NCBI GenBank assembly: GCA_943736015.1
Contig: OX031057.1
Coordinates: 39,642,501-39,706,500, forward strand
Length of the DNA: 64,000 nt
Origin: Tridacna crocea
Lineage: Eukaryota > Mollusca > Bivalvia > Cardiida > Cardiidae
Reading direction: 5' to 3'
Positions 40,165-50,454 of this stretch are shown piece by piece; position 1 is the stretch's first letter, and each line of letters begins with the position of its first letter. The notes beneath the pieces were generated by a model. It did not search any database. It was given only the letters and a program-made list of their open reading frames with translations, and was not told the origin of the DNA. Position numbers and translations under genes: made by a program.

Positions 40165-40408
40165 GTAAACTCTTTACCAAACAAACGAGTTTTGGACTGG
40201 ACCAAGTTTAAAGCATCTGCAAACAACAAATTAAATCTCGTAAACAAGATGATTTGTTACTTAGAAAATATTGTGGGAAAAGCAGTAGAAAATATTGTGG
40301 GAAAAGAAGAAAGTGCTGGTTACCAGCATTTTCTCCTTTACCCACAATGTTATCTATATGCTTCTTTCTCAGAGTCGTTAAAAGTCGGGATTGTGTTGTA
40401 AAGAGTTA
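40165..40408 (-). mobile_element. TTAA-MITE with duplicated left arm start
   Basis: gtagaaaatattgtgggaaa occurs in tandem (about 40258..40300), adding about 20 bases before the hairpin. Confidence 0.85.
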
Positions 40409-40449
40409 AGCACGGGTTTAATTGGATACTGTGCTTTAACAAGCTTGCG

Positions 40450-40602
40450 GATTTTGGAAACATTTAGTTAAGAGGATAAAATGCTTGTAACTCAACATTT
40501 TCTCCTTTCCCTAGAATATTTTGTTCTATCATTCAAGCTACATTGAATTTATCGTCTGCAAATGCTTTCAGTAAAAAATTCAGCCATTTAGTAAAGAGTT
40601 AA
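40450..40602 (+). mobile_element. TTAA-MITE, left end lost
   Basis: gaggataaaatgcttgtaac with attttctcctttccctagaa, gtctgcaaatgctttcagta, then taaagagttaa. Confidence 0.7.
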
Positions 40603-40623
40603 CTCTACATACAATCACATTCT

Positions 40624-40858
40624 TTAACTCTTTACCAAACGACAAAATTTCAGACTGGTCCAAATTGAAAGCACTAAGTCTTGCAGACGACAAAATAAAT
40701 GTAACCCAAAAATTGAATCTTTTTTTCAGCAGGGTAGAAAACATTGTGGGAAAAGGAGAAAATGCTGGTTGCCAGCATTTTCTCCTTTTCCTACAATGTT
40801 TTCAAAAGGCTTTTAAATCAGGGTCGTAAAAACCTGGGATTGTTTGGTAAAGGGTTAA
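40624..40858 (-). mobile_element. TTAA-MITE, full-length
   Basis: Perfect arms (one change, cctacaatg). A six-base insertion lies at agcactaagtcttgcag. Confidence 0.9.
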
Positions 40859-41030
40859 CTCACTTCAGGAGGAAAGCTTTTGAAAACATTGTTGTTACCG
40901 GCATTTTGTCCTTTCCCCTTAATAATTTTAACCCTGACAAAGAAAAATACATACAATTGAGTTTGCAAATCCTTTCAATTAAGTTGGCTGAATTTATTGT
41001 TTGGAAGTATTGTCATCTGATAAATAGTTA
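40859..41030 (+). mobile_element. TTAA-MITE, left arm lost
   Basis: ggaaagcttttgaaaacatt then gttgttaccggcattttgtc. The left arm is deleted up to the loop. Confidence 0.68.
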
Positions 41031-41049
41031 CTTGAAAACAAAGTTCTAT

Positions 41050-41176
41050 ACTTATTTGAACTAAAAGCAAGTACGATGTGGCTCAGATTGTGAGATATGT
41101 CTTCAGAAGGGTAGAAAACAATGTGATAAAAGGAGAAAATTCTGTTCATCATAATGTTTCTATAGGCATCTCTCTT
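41050..41176 (-). mobile_element. TTAA-MITE, right arm lost
   Basis: gtgataaaaggagaaaattc then ctgttcatcataatgtttct. Confidence 0.6.
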
Positions 41177-41401
41177 AACTGATTACCAAACGACAATATT
41201 TTAGGATTGTTCAAATCGAAAGCATTTGCAGACGACAAAATAAAAGTTTTCTGAAAAATTGAAATTTGTCTTGTGAAGGGTAGAAAACATTGTGGGAAAA
41301 GGAGAAAATGCTGACCAGCATTTTCTCCATTTCCCACAATGTTTTCTGAAGGCTTCTTTCTCAGGGGCATCAAAAGTAGGGATTGTGTGGTAATGGGTTA
41401 A
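41175..41401 (-). mobile_element. TTAA-MITE, full-length
   Basis: Arms are long and perfect. The loop is cut to gctgaccagc by loss of GTTA. Confidence 0.9.
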
Positions 41402-41540
41402 GATAATTTCAATATTGGATTGTATATAATAAAGGATAAACTTTTACCTCCTACTCACTGACAACTTTTATCTGTCTCACTGTGTACCATGTTTGAAAGG
41501 AAGGTGTTTTGCATTTTGAAGTTTTGAACAATTTTTCGAT

Positions 41541-41590
41541 TACCCTTTTCCAACTGACAAAACTTTTGAAATTTCTAAATTCTGATCGAT
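41541..41590 (-). mobile_element. TTAA-MITE, left-end fragment
   Basis: cccttttccaactgacaaaa and tttctaaattctg. Confidence 0.45.
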
Positions 41591-41626
41591 TGTTTGTATG
41601 TTGTGTAATGCTGTTTATAACAATAT

Positions 41627-41840
41627 TTAATTCATTACCAAACGACAATATTTTAGGTTTGTCGAAATCGAAAGCATTTGCAGACGATAAAATAAAAGTA
41701 ACTGAAAATTTGAAATTTGTTTTGTAGAAAACATGGTGGGAAAAGGAGAAAATACCGGTTACCAGCATTTTCTCCTTTTCCCACCATGTTTTCCAAAGGC
41801 TTCTTTCTCAGGGTCATCAAAAGTAGGGATTGTGTGGTTA
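41627..41840 (-). mobile_element. TTAA-MITE with GGTGGG/CCCACC arms
   Basis: Left arm AACATGGTGGGAAAAGG and right arm CCTTTTCCCACCATGTT: both carry the same T-to-G/A-to-C change. The right terminus stops at gtgtggtta. Confidence 0.87.
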
Positions 41841-41879
41841 TATATGGTGGCTGCAATGCACCAATCCATGCTTTCGTGG

Positions 41880-42090
41880 GGTTTCTTTTACTCTGCATAA
41901 TATTCTTTCCATGCCACTGGCTGCATTCCCACATAACAATCGTTAAAGTGGGAGAGGAGTGGATCCTGTTGCAATGATTATTATCAATCCTCGGAAAGAA
42001 AATGTCCTAGCCAGGGATCATACCCATGATGACCCCTTGTTATCAAGTGCTGCACACTACCGACTGAGCTACTGGGGCTCAGCTGTCCAA
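41880..42090 (-). mobile_element. tRNA-derived SINE
   Basis: Reverse strand head CCCAGTAGCTCAGTCGGTAG and CATGGGTATGATCCCTGGC. The body passes ttgataataatcattgcaac to agccagtggcatggaaag. Confidence 0.75.
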
Positions 42091-42227
42091 ATCAATAGTT
42101 TCTAATTTGTTTTTTCAGAAAACTTGTGGGTCTTAAGTAGTGGTGTTGGTCTTTGAAAGAGAAATGTTGTTATCACAGTATTTGTAAAGGTGCTTTCTCC
42201 CAAGGGTTATTCAAACCTTGAATTATC

Positions 42228-42379
42228 CACAGGAATTTGACATTCAATAACCAAAATAAATGATAACATATGAAAAAAATCTCCACTATATATAATATAA
42301 ACACTGTTTATATTATATAGGGGAGATTTTTTTTCATATTTTATCATTTATTTTGGTTATAGAATGTCAAATTCCTGTG
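42228..42379. mobile_element. palindromic element with target duplication
   Basis: CACAGGAATTTGACATTCAA at the left and its inverse at the right, with near-perfect arms. It is flanked by GAATTATC at 42220..42227 and GAATTATC at 42379..42386 (7 or 8 bases depending on whether the last G belongs to the element). A 7-8 base duplication would suit hAT-like transposition. Confidence 0.87.
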
Positions 42380-42410
42380 AATTATCAAGTAAAGTGTGTA
42401 CCAATATGCT

Positions 42411-42959
42411 TAAAGGTGGGTACTTAGAAATTTCACATCACACCAAATCAAAATATATATATATATATCACTGAAATTTATATGAAAAAACAATACAAAT
42501 CATCAATAATTAAGAATCATAAAGTTACCCCAAAAAATTTTTTGATGGTATTCCCTTAAAAGGCTACGTAGCCTCTTAAGCTATTTTTAGATTTCGTGCC
42601 AAAAATTTAAAAAAATGCATAGTGGGAATATTAAATGACTGGCACATGACTAATGACGCTTAAATTCCATTACATAACCAATATGTAATTATTTTTCATA
42701 ACATCTTCGGACGCTATGTTTGAAGCTTCATCTGTGTATTTCCAGTATGTCAATGAGCGAGTTGTTCATGTAAAAATAGAATGTGTTTCCCGTCGATGTC
42801 GACCTTGGCCGTAGTATATCTCTAATTTCTCGTGTTGTCAGATGGTTTTCGACTACTGGGGTTTTATGAATGACGATTATAAGGGTTTGGGAGTATAAGG
42901 ATGATATTTTTGTATTTTTTGTAAAATTTTCATCCTAAATTCTGAAAGGCCACCTTTAA
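42411..42959 (+). mobile_element. 545 bp element, intact (empty TTAA site)
   Basis: TTAAAGGTGGGTACTTAGAA to GAAAGGCCACCTTTAA. ggtattcccttaaaaggcta is uninterrupted. Confidence 0.9.
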
Positions 42960-43061
42960 CCAGCTGGCGAAATTTACAAAATTGCGCTGATCGTAAAAAT
43001 TTGCAGGCTACAAATCAAATACATGTACATGTATAGCTGAATTGATTGTGTTTTGTCGTTT

Positions 43062-43194
43062 GAAAGTTTTTTTGAAAACAGTATGAGAAAAGGACCGAAT
43101 GCAGTTTATCAGCATTTTCTCCTTTGCTCACAAACTTTTCAAAAACTTTCTACCACGATGTTGTAGAACACAAGATGGTTTGCTAAAGGGTTAA
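43062..43194 (-). mobile_element. TTAA-MITE, right part
   Basis: gtatgagaaaaggaccgaat with cagcattttctcctttgctc; right end tttgctaaagggttaa. Confidence 0.7.
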
Positions 43195-43419
43195 CCCTTT
43201 CCCAAACAATCCCTGGTTTTTACGGGTCTGGAATAATAGCCTTTTGAAAACATTGTGGGAAAAGGAGAAAATGCTGGTAACCAGCATTTTCTCCTTTTTC
43301 CACAATGTTTTCTACCCTATCATAGACAGAAATCATCTTTTCAGCAAGAGTTGAATTGTCGTCTGCAAATGCTTTCAATTTGGACAAGTCCAAAAGTTTG
43401 TCATTTGGGAAAGGGTTAA
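43191..43419 (+). mobile_element. TTAA-MITE, subfamily D, full-length
   Basis: TTAACCCTTTCCCAAACAAT, acgggtctggaataatagcc, and a perfect hairpin. The right segment has agacagaaatcatcttttca. Sisters at 51.2, 57.5 and 58.8 kb; in reverse it corresponds to the type at 1.9 and 19.4 kb. Confidence 0.92.
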
Positions 43420-43794
43420 TGGCACAAGTTTAATGTATAACAGAATCCTTAGATGTGATACAGAATATTATAGTAATACATGTGTAGTTGCTTTTTTTTT
43501 ATTTGTTTGTCAAGATCAGACTAGTCAAAAGATGCAGTGTGATCTTGATCCACATCATCTTCTATGGCTGAAGTAAGATATTTTTCCAAATAATTGCCCT
43601 AAAATTGCATTTTCTGTCATATTCAACTCGAGTTTTAATTTTTATTTTGTTAATTTTTTGGTACTCTATGGGTAAAGTATTATTAACATAGATGTATGCT
43701 AAAGTAGGTAAGAATTAAACATGTCATGGTTGAGAGAAAATTTGATGTTAGAGATAGATGAAATAATGTTCATTTTTGATGAGCCAGGTTGCAT
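43420..43794. other. non-coding
   Basis: A GATCAGACTAG...GTGTGATCTTGATC short palindrome lies at 43510..43555; nothing else recognised. Confidence 0.4.
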
Positions 43795-43999
43795 AGTCAG
43801 TTGAGTACAGGATTTGAAACCAGTTGATCTGTTGTTCGATTCCCCAGCTCGGCCAATTTCTTTCTGGGGATTTATGACAGTCATTGCATCAGGGTTCATT
43901 TCTCACTGCTGATCATTATTTCTTTGATGGTTATTTGGGGTGGCAGGTAGTTGTTTGGAAAGATTATTGTGGAAAGTGCAGGTAAAAGAAAATCCAGAG
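43795..43999 (+). mobile_element. tRNA-derived SINE
   Basis: Head GGTTGCATAGTCAGTTGAGT and CTGTTGTTCGATTCCCCAGC. The body has tcattgcatcagggttcatt and ends gaaagattattgtggaaagt. Confidence 0.72.
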
Positions 44000-44173
44000 T
44001 CCGTATTCACCAACCATTCTGAAGAACATTCTAAGTCTTATTCTTCCGAATTTTGTCAGTGTGAAAGTAACAGAACATATTTGGTTTAGCCAGTCAGATG
44101 TTCTGTTCCTTTCAGAATCTGAAAATCTTGAAGAATAAGACAAAGAACCTTCTAAAGAATGGTTGGTGAATAC
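44000..44173. mobile_element. palindromic element (GTATTCACCAACCATTCT)
   Basis: GTATTCACCAACCATTCTGA at the left and TCTAAAGAATGGTTGGTGAA at the right. The inner parts also mirror (aagtcttattcttccgaatt). Related to 50066..50274 and a half copy at 62404..62513. Confidence 0.8.
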
Positions 44174-44324
44174 TTTGCACACCACAGTGTTAAAAAGGCA
44201 ATTAAAGATCACATAAATAAACAAAATACAGAAATACCCATTCTCTGATAGTACTTTTGCAAACAGTTTGGAAAAGTTTATCATCAATTGAAAACTGTTG
44301 AAGTCTGCTTCTTTTTACTCAAAT

Positions 44325-44566
44325 TTAACCTGTTACCACACTGCAGAACTCAAGACCTATCTAAATTGAAAGCAGTTGCAGACAACAATTTCAAAGTGGC
44401 TCAAATGGTGCAATTTTATGTTGATAGAGGAGAAAACTTTGTGGGTAAAGGAAAAAATGCTGGTTACCAGCATTTTCTCCCAGCATTTTCTCCTTTTCCC
44501 ACTATGTTTTCAAAAGGCTTCTTTCTCAGGGTCGTTAAAAGTCAGGATTGTGTGGTAAAGGTTTAA
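44325..44566 (-). mobile_element. TTAA-MITE with partly duplicated right arm
   Basis: cagcattttctccc is immediately repeated as cagcattttctcctttt. Otherwise complete. Confidence 0.87.
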
Positions 44567-44619
44567 CACAGTTTAGATCGTATTATGGGTCTTGCCTTTC
44601 ACACACTATTACTGTCAAC

Positions 44620-44727
44620 TTTCTCTCCTAGTCGTTCATTACTTTTCTCACATGCATCAGTGGTGAAAGGAGGAAAATCACCTGACAGATAGTTTGCTTC
44701 ATCTGGATATCTAACTGGCAACCATCA
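44620..44727 (-). mobile_element. SINE fragment, cut by the next element
   Basis: cgttcattacttttctcaca, gcatcagtggtgaaaggagg and gatatctaactggcaaccat. Confidence 0.5.
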
Positions 44728-45223
44728 GGGGCGTATTCCTTTCGCCTGTTCTGGCACAGTGTTCTGTGTTCTGGAATGCTGTTCTGGAATGTGCAAAAGG
44801 AATATTTCAGAACACAACACACTGTTCCGAAAGTAGGTTCTGAATGAAGCATGTGCGAAATATCATTCTAAGCCGTATCGAAATGAAAGTACAGTGGCAT
44901 GATAGTTGTTGCAAGAGCTACTATCTTACCTGTATTAGTTGAGGATATGATTAGTTGCAGAGAAAGAGAGTAGAGACGAGTCTACTATGCCCCTTTTTAT
45001 GGCATTCATATCGTAAAAAAGGACAATTGCAAAATTTGACACAAAGACTTGTCCGTCTTTCAGCCATCTTGTATTACCTAGCAACTGGTCAGCAGGTGTG
45101 CTACACCTCGATTGGATTAGAACAGTCAGAACCTGTTCTGAAGAACAGGGCACAGTGTTCCAAAACATTCCATTGACCTACAACATGTTTGGAGTGTTCG
45201 GAGTAGCAAAAGGAATACGACCC
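44728..45223. mobile_element. DNA element with GGG.CGTATTCCTTTYGC termini
   Basis: gggcgtattcctttcgcctg at the left; its inverse (gtagcaaaaggaatacgacc) at the right, 496 bp apart. Subterminal words acagtgttctg also mirror each other. No long open frame. Superfamily not determined. Confidence 0.6.
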
Positions 45224-45360
45224 AGGTCACAAGTCACCACTGACCTATTAGACTGGGCCTGCTGTTCAAGTGGTTTGACTTGGCCTGTGCAGAAAATGAT
45301 AACTTTGGAATTGTTGCAGGAGCTTTGTCTGTTGCTTTTGGCAATCCTGTGAACGACATA

Positions 45361-45585
45361 GAACACTTTACCACACATAATCATTAGCTTTAGGACCTTG
45401 AGAGAGGGGGCTTGTGAAAACATAGTAGGAAAAGGAGAAAATGCTGGTAACTAGCATTTTCTCCTTGTCATGCCATGTTTTCTACTCCCTCAGAATTTTA
45501 GACAATTGAGACATTTAGTATGCTATCTCCACGACTTAGTGTTTTCACTATAGGTGACCCAAAGTTTTGTAGCTTGGTAAAAAAG
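45361..45585 (+). mobile_element. TTAA-MITE, diverged
   Basis: cactttaccacacataatca, hairpin with loop tggtaacta, right segment poorly kept (aaagttttgtagcttggtaa). Confidence 0.75.
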
Positions 45586-46189
45586 AAAATAATACTGTAA
45601 AATATAATCAAAGAAGATTTTTTTTTCTTACATATTATATTACTGATATAAATTGAACCAAAATTGACCTTTATGCAAAGAATAATTAAAATGTGAATAT
45701 TTAAACCATCGGGTATAATCAGACTGTACGGATCCTCTGTTAACAGTAAATGACAGGTTTGACCCTTTCTGCGCCTTAGTCAAAGTAAAAAGGATTTGCG
45801 GATGGCATAAATTAAAATCAGGCAGCACAGAATGTGCATCATAGATCTAAGATCAGGCTGAATTGATTGTGTTTTGTCTTTTGAAAATTTTTTTGAAATA
45901 CCAATTTAAACCGACACTATAATGGTATTTCAAGTATTCTTTGAAGACACTATAAATCTATTAGCCGCATAAAGAGTTTAGAAACATGCACATAGTTCCG
46001 CATGCAAACGACATTAGCCGGAGCTAAGTTCGGACAATAAATCAAGCGTTTAATATATGGTAAAAGAAGTCATTTATTTCATATGTCAGTTTGTTCAGGT
46101 AATACATATAAAAGCATTGTGACTAAAGAAGAAATCATGTATGAATGGGAATTTGATGTATTCTTACATAGTTTGTTGCAAGTATAAGT
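45586..46189. other. non-coding
   Basis: Two eroded GATCAGACTG palindrome pieces (about 45715 and 45845). No gene recognised. Confidence 0.4.
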
Positions 46190-46416
46190 TATCTCATTAC
46201 CAGACGACAAAATTTTAGACTTTTCCAAATCAAAAGCATTTGCAGACACCAAGATATAAGTGACTGAAAATTTGAAATTTGTTTTGTGAAGGATAGAAAA
46301 CATTTTGGGAAAAGGAGAAAATGCTGGTTACCAGTATTTTCTCCTTTTCCCAAAACATTTTCTAAAGGCTTCTTTCTCAGGGTTGTCAAAAGTACAGATT
46401 GAGTGGTAATGGGTCA
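46190..46416 (-). mobile_element. TTAA-MITE with TTTTGGG/CCCAAAA arms
   Basis: Left arm ATTTTGGGAAAAGG and right arm CCTTTTCCCAAAAC. The GTG/CAC step has become TTG/CAA on both sides. Confidence 0.85.
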
Positions 46417-46483
46417 AATGCTGATGTTATGTTCAGTATTTTAAAACTTTAAACTATTGAGTTTTAGATGTATTTACTTTCAG

Positions 46484-46562
46484 AGTCAAGGGAGGTTATT
46501 CTGTCAGTCTAGATGAATACAGCGGCCTCGAACTACCAGGAGACTTCTCAATTCATACATAA
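46484..46562 (+). CDS. possible small terminal exon, unidentified
   Basis: A plausible acceptor (tatttactttcag) is followed by an open frame of 25 codons ending in TAA. The translation contains VKGGYSVSLDEYSGLELPGD, whose composition looks coding and lies outside any repeat recognised. No following donor or partner exon was found. It could be an alternative last exon of the gene that ends at 48165, or chance. Confidence 0.25.
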
Positions 46563-46724
46563 CAGATATGAGGATACAGCCTTTGTAATATTTGTAAGCT
46601 GGTCTGATTTTTCTGGGAGTAATTTCTTTTTCCACAGTGGGTTTTATAAAACAAAATAGAATTTTTCAGTTGGGGGAGGGGGTACACACTGCAAGTTGAT
46701 AGACTTTTCACAAAATAATACTCT

Positions 46725-46954
46725 TTAACCCATTACCACACAATCCCTACTTTTGACGCCCCATGAGAAAAAAGCCTTTTGAAAACACTGTGGGAAAAGG
46801 AGAAAATGCTGGTAACCAGCATTTTCTCCTTTTCCCACAGTGCTTTCTACCCTTCCCAGAACAAATTTCAATTTTTCAGTCACCTATATTTTGTCGTCTG
46901 CAAATGCTTTCAATTTGGACCAGTCTAAATTTTTCTTGTGTGGTAATGGGTTAA
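46725..46954 (+). mobile_element. TTAA-MITE, full-length
   Basis: AACACTGTGGG with CCCACAGTGCTT; consensus-like ends. Confidence 0.92.
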
Positions 46955-47016
46955 ACCCATGATAAGACTTGGTTTTTTTTTGCGTACTCTAATCTTGATT
47001 ATAGCTTAAACATGGA

Positions 47017-47232
47017 TTAACCCTTTACCAAACAATCCCAACTTTTGACAACCCTAAGAAAGAGGCTTTTTGAAAACATTTTGGGAAAATGCTGGTAATG
47101 AGCATTTTCCCCTTTTCCCACAATGTTTTCTCTTCGATACAATTTTCAAATTGTCAGTCACTTTTATTTTGACGTCTGCAAATGCTTCTAATTTGGACCA
47201 GTCTAAAATTTTATTGTTTGGTAAAGAGTTAA
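47017..47232 (+). mobile_element. TTAA-MITE, left arm shortened
   Basis: cattttgggaaaatgctggt lost AGGAGAA; loop tggtaatga. Confidence 0.87.
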
Positions 47233-47244
47233 AGGCACAAACAA

Positions 47245-47355
47245 AGAAATTTGTCTTCCATTGGGTTGAAGACATTGTGGTAAAAGGAGAATATTCTGAT
47301 TAGTAGCATTTTCTCCTTTGGCTATGTGTTTCAGGAGCTTTTGACAGCAACTGAA
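47245..47355 (-). mobile_element. TTAA-MITE, internal fragment
   Basis: gacattgtggtaaaaggaga and agcattttctcctttggcta. Confidence 0.6.
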
Positions 47356-47397
47356 AAACAAATTTTTATGGTAAAATGTTGACGACAAAAATTCATA

Positions 47398-47526
47398 ATT
47401 ACTTCGATTGAAAGTTTTACACAGGATAGATTTTGACTCAAAATTAAAATCTGGTTTTCAAGGGTAGAAAATATTGTGGGAAAATGAGAAAATGCTGGTT
47501 ACCAGCATTTTCTCCTTTTCCCACAA
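47398..47526 (-). mobile_element. TTAA-MITE, hairpin complete, right end missing
   Basis: Perfect arms gtgggaaaatgagaaaatgc / cattttctccttttcccaca, then stops at acaacag. Confidence 0.75.
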
Positions 47527-47530
47527 CAGA

Positions 47531-47727
47531 TTAACCTTTTACCAAGCAATCCCTGGTTTTCAGGGCCCTGAGGAAGAAGCAATTAATCTGCTTGTGAGCA
47601 GCAATTTCTCCTTTTTCCACTGTTATCTACTCTTTCATTATTTGGGTCATGTTTATTTTGTTGTCTGCAAATGCTTTCAATTTGGACCCATCTATAACTT
47701 CGTTATTTTTGTTCAGTGGTAAAGGAT
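47531..47727 (+). mobile_element. TTAA-MITE, left arm deleted
   Basis: TTAACCTTTTACCAAGCAAT, gccctgaggaagaagcaatt, then only the right arm (cagcaatttctcctttttcc). It lies 157 bases before the exon at 47884. Confidence 0.75.
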
Positions 47728-47883
47728 AGATACAGTGTGAATTCAGGCAGAAGCTTGGAAAGTTCAGAATTTCTTGACAGGTATGGATATTTATGTTTTG
47801 AACTGCAAGGAAAAAGAAATTCCAGGTGAACCACACAAGGCATTTGGAAATAGTACTTGATGATGTTTCTTTGTATATTTCAG

Positions 47884-48165
47884 CAACAACAACAGAAAAT
47901 ACGGCAAGACGAGAGGAGACGAGAACAGCAAAAACAAACTGCTACCCACAACCGCCCTTTTTATCCAGCAGCAGCTAATTATCACCTGCCAGAGTTGAAT
48001 CGCTACGGAAATCGTGCTGTCATCAATAAGGAATCAGAACCTATTCAAGCCAATGACCCATCACCTGATATCAAAACTAGTCCCCCGAAAGTACCACAGA
48101 CAAAACCAAGTTCATCTACAGGAAGTCAACCTTCCGTGAAATCTAGTGTTTGTAACATTGTTTAG
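47884..48165 (+). CDS. terminal coding exon of an unidentified gene (Q/R-rich then P/S-rich tail)
   Basis: A good acceptor (tttgtatatttcag) precedes an open frame of 93 codons in phase 0 ending in TAG. The translation begins QQQQKIRQDERRREQQKQ, a charged probably helical stretch. It continues with NRPFYPAAANYHLPELNRYG and then a disordered Pro/Ser/Thr/Lys tail (SPPKVPQTKPSSSTGSQPSV). The last residues are SSVCNIV. A cysteine four residues from the end resembles a CaaX prenylation box, although asparagine is not a typical second residue. I do not recognise the family. Upstream exons must lie further left on the plus strand and were not found with confidence. The stop is 975 bases before the RABEPK start, so this is a separate transcription unit in the same direction. 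Confidence 0.7.
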   Translation, partial: QQQQKIRQDERRREQQKQTATHNRPFYPAAANYHLPELNRYGNRAVINKESEPIQANDPSPDIKTSPPKVPQTKPSSSTGSQPSVKSSVCNIV

Positions 48166-49140
48166 CCTTGACCTTGCACTGAATGTAATCTATGAGCATA
48201 ATCCCACTGCTTGGCTTTCTTTGATTTATTTTTGAATAGTTCTAACTAAATTTTATCATATTAAAAATCTTGGGGATGTTACAAACGCTTAAGTCTTTGT
48301 ACTGTAATTGCTTCTGCATTTTTCTTCCTAGGCTTTTGTTTGGCTTGCATCATTGAAATAATGGTAAATTTTGTTTTTTTCTAAAATGTTTTCATGTTAG
48401 TACAAGTACTCAACAACTGCATGATTTAGTGTTGCTAGCTTTGAATTGCTGTCATTGGCTTCTTTACTTTTAGAAGTAGTATTGGTTTTGTGAATTAGTT
48501 ACTTCATCTTCTGTATTACTGAAAAGAACTTATTTCATTACTGAGAAAAACCAGTGCACTTCAGTTGATTTGTACAGTCAACCTAATGGAATACAACTGA
48601 AAAACTAACCTAAGAATTTTTATTAATATTAAAAGCTGTAGAAATTCAGATTACGGTATACCAATACAAAGTCATTTATCAGTGGAGACATACAAAATAT
48701 TGTATATCAAGTTAATTTCTTCAATTCTCTTCATGGTGTAGGCTACATGTGAATGGGATTTGTTCATTAGAAGATTCATTGCGCTTTCATTTTATCATAT
48801 AGCCAGAGCACTTGCTATCTGCACAGGTGGAGGATAATTGTACCAATTACATCAGACTGTAATAATCTAGACTTTTATTTCCGAAAACAGAGCGATAGGC
48901 CAGATCATTACAAACGTCGGAGGCGACGACAGCAAGTTGTAAGCATGGAGACTTCAGTGTAGAACTGGGGTCATATGTTGTATATCTGTGTTTGCTCACT
49001 TGTCTGCATGAAACAGTTATAAAACTAACCAGACTTGTAACAATACCACAACAAGTTCTAATGTGCATGTGACATAAAGGAGCCATATCTGTGTAACTGT
49101 GTGTTCATTTTTGTGTGTATGAAAATTCTAAACCATAATT
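48166..49140 (+). other. intergenic or UTR sequence between the 47.9 kb exon and RABEPK
   Basis: No repeats of the families above are seen here, unusual for this window, which suggests UTR/promoter sequence. No AATAAA was found. The first RABEPK codon follows aaattctaaaccataatt. Confidence 0.4.
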
Positions 49141-49969
49141 ATGGAACTACACCCAATTCTTGAAACTGACACTTTACCAAACCCAGAGTTATGGTATGTA
49201 ATGTCTGGTCTAGGAGACTGTCCAAGTTTACGTGTGGGCCACTCCTGCAGTTTTATTCGAGGTAAACATGAAAGAGACAATGGACATTTATATGTTATTG
49301 GTGGGGCCAATCCTAGCGGGCCATTTTGTGATGCTTATGTGCTGGACTTGAATACCCTACATTGGGATTTTATAGATAGTCCTGGATTTCGTGCTAGATA
49401 TGAACACTCATCCTTTGTACTGGAGTCACAGCCAACAAAAATCTACATATTTGGTGGAGCAGATCAAACAGGCAATATGAATGATGTTCAAATTCTGGAT
49501 ACTGAAAGTCACACATGGAGTTCTGTCACTGCCAAAGGAAAGCCACCATCAGAGAGGACTTATCATACAAACTCGGCTGTTGTTGGTGACAAGTTTATTG
49601 TGTACAGCGGTGGTCATTGTGGGGCTGACCCTGTTGGTGACCGACAAGTTCACGCATTTGATGCCAAAACACTTTCGTGGGAAGTGTTAAGTGTAAGGGG
49701 TGATTCCCCTAAACCTAGACATGGTCATGTGGTGGTTGCTGTTGGTAACAAAGTTTATGTGCATGGTGGAATGTCTGGTCAGAACTTTTATCATGATATG
49801 CATGTACTAAATATAGATAAAATGACTTGGTCAGATGTAAAACGAAGCAAGAAGGTTTTTCCTTCAGCAAGAGCTGGTCATGGAGGTGTTGCCATAGGAA
49901 CAAATATTTATATTTTTGGTGGGATGAACAGAGATGGTGCTATAGATGAGTTGTACAAATTTGATACAT
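49141..49969 (+). CDS. RABEPK: Rab9 effector with kelch motifs (RABEPK/p40-like), exon 1
   Basis: First of three coding exons of a complete gene encoding 422 residues. In vertebrates RABEPK binds GTP-Rab9 and supports late-endosome to trans-Golgi transport. The exon encodes residues 1-276. It shows RVGHSCSF (31-38), GGANPSG (54-60), RYEHSSF (86-92), IFGGADQTGN (103-112), RHGHVVVAVG (193-202), VHGGM (207-211) and IFGGM (258-262). Five Gly-Gly doublets, at about 54, 105, 157, 209 and 260, mark kelch blades spaced near 51 residues. The closest match I can recall is human RABEPK, sharing the RVGHSCS, GGANP and RYEH..SF blocks. ATG 49141 is the first Met after an in-frame TAA at 49129. The exon ends in phase 1 at a GTGAGT donor; if the intron were retained the frame would stop at 50019. 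Confidence 0.95.
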
Positions 49970-50065
49970 GTGAGTATAGTGCACTGTTTGTAGGCAGGAT
50001 AGCTAAATATTTGTGCTGAGGTATCACCTACATGTAGATGCTTTTTTGTTTGGTTTTGAGCACCA

Positions 50066-50274
50066 GGGTCCGTATTCACCAACCATTCTTAAGAAGAATA
50101 ATAATTTATTCTTAGTCTTATTCTTCAGAATTTTGTCAGTGTGAAAGTAACAGAACTTCTGACAGGCTAAACCAGATGGTTTAGCCAAGCAGAAGTTCTG
50201 TTACTTTCACTGTCAGAAAATCTTGAAGAATAAGACAAGGAACGTTCTTAAGAATGGTTGGTGAATTCAGGCCC
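50066..50274. mobile_element. palindromic element (GTATTCACCAACCATTCT), full-length
   Basis: GGGTCCGTATTCACCAACCA at the left; AGAATGGTTGGTGAATTCAG at the right. The centre is ggctaaaccagatggtttag with matching arms of about 80 bases. Lies in RABEPK intron 1. Confidence 0.85.
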
Positions 50275-50454
50275 AGATGCCAATTGGGTCAGCCCACAAC
50301 ACTTTCAGTTGCCATTGCATGCTCTAGTACACAATATGCAGAAATGTTTATGACAGATCAGTCAATATTTAAATTATGCTGATGTTATCCCTGAATTACT
50401 TTTCATAACTATAGTTGACTATAAAAAATGCAGTCTGTTATTTCATGCTTTCCT

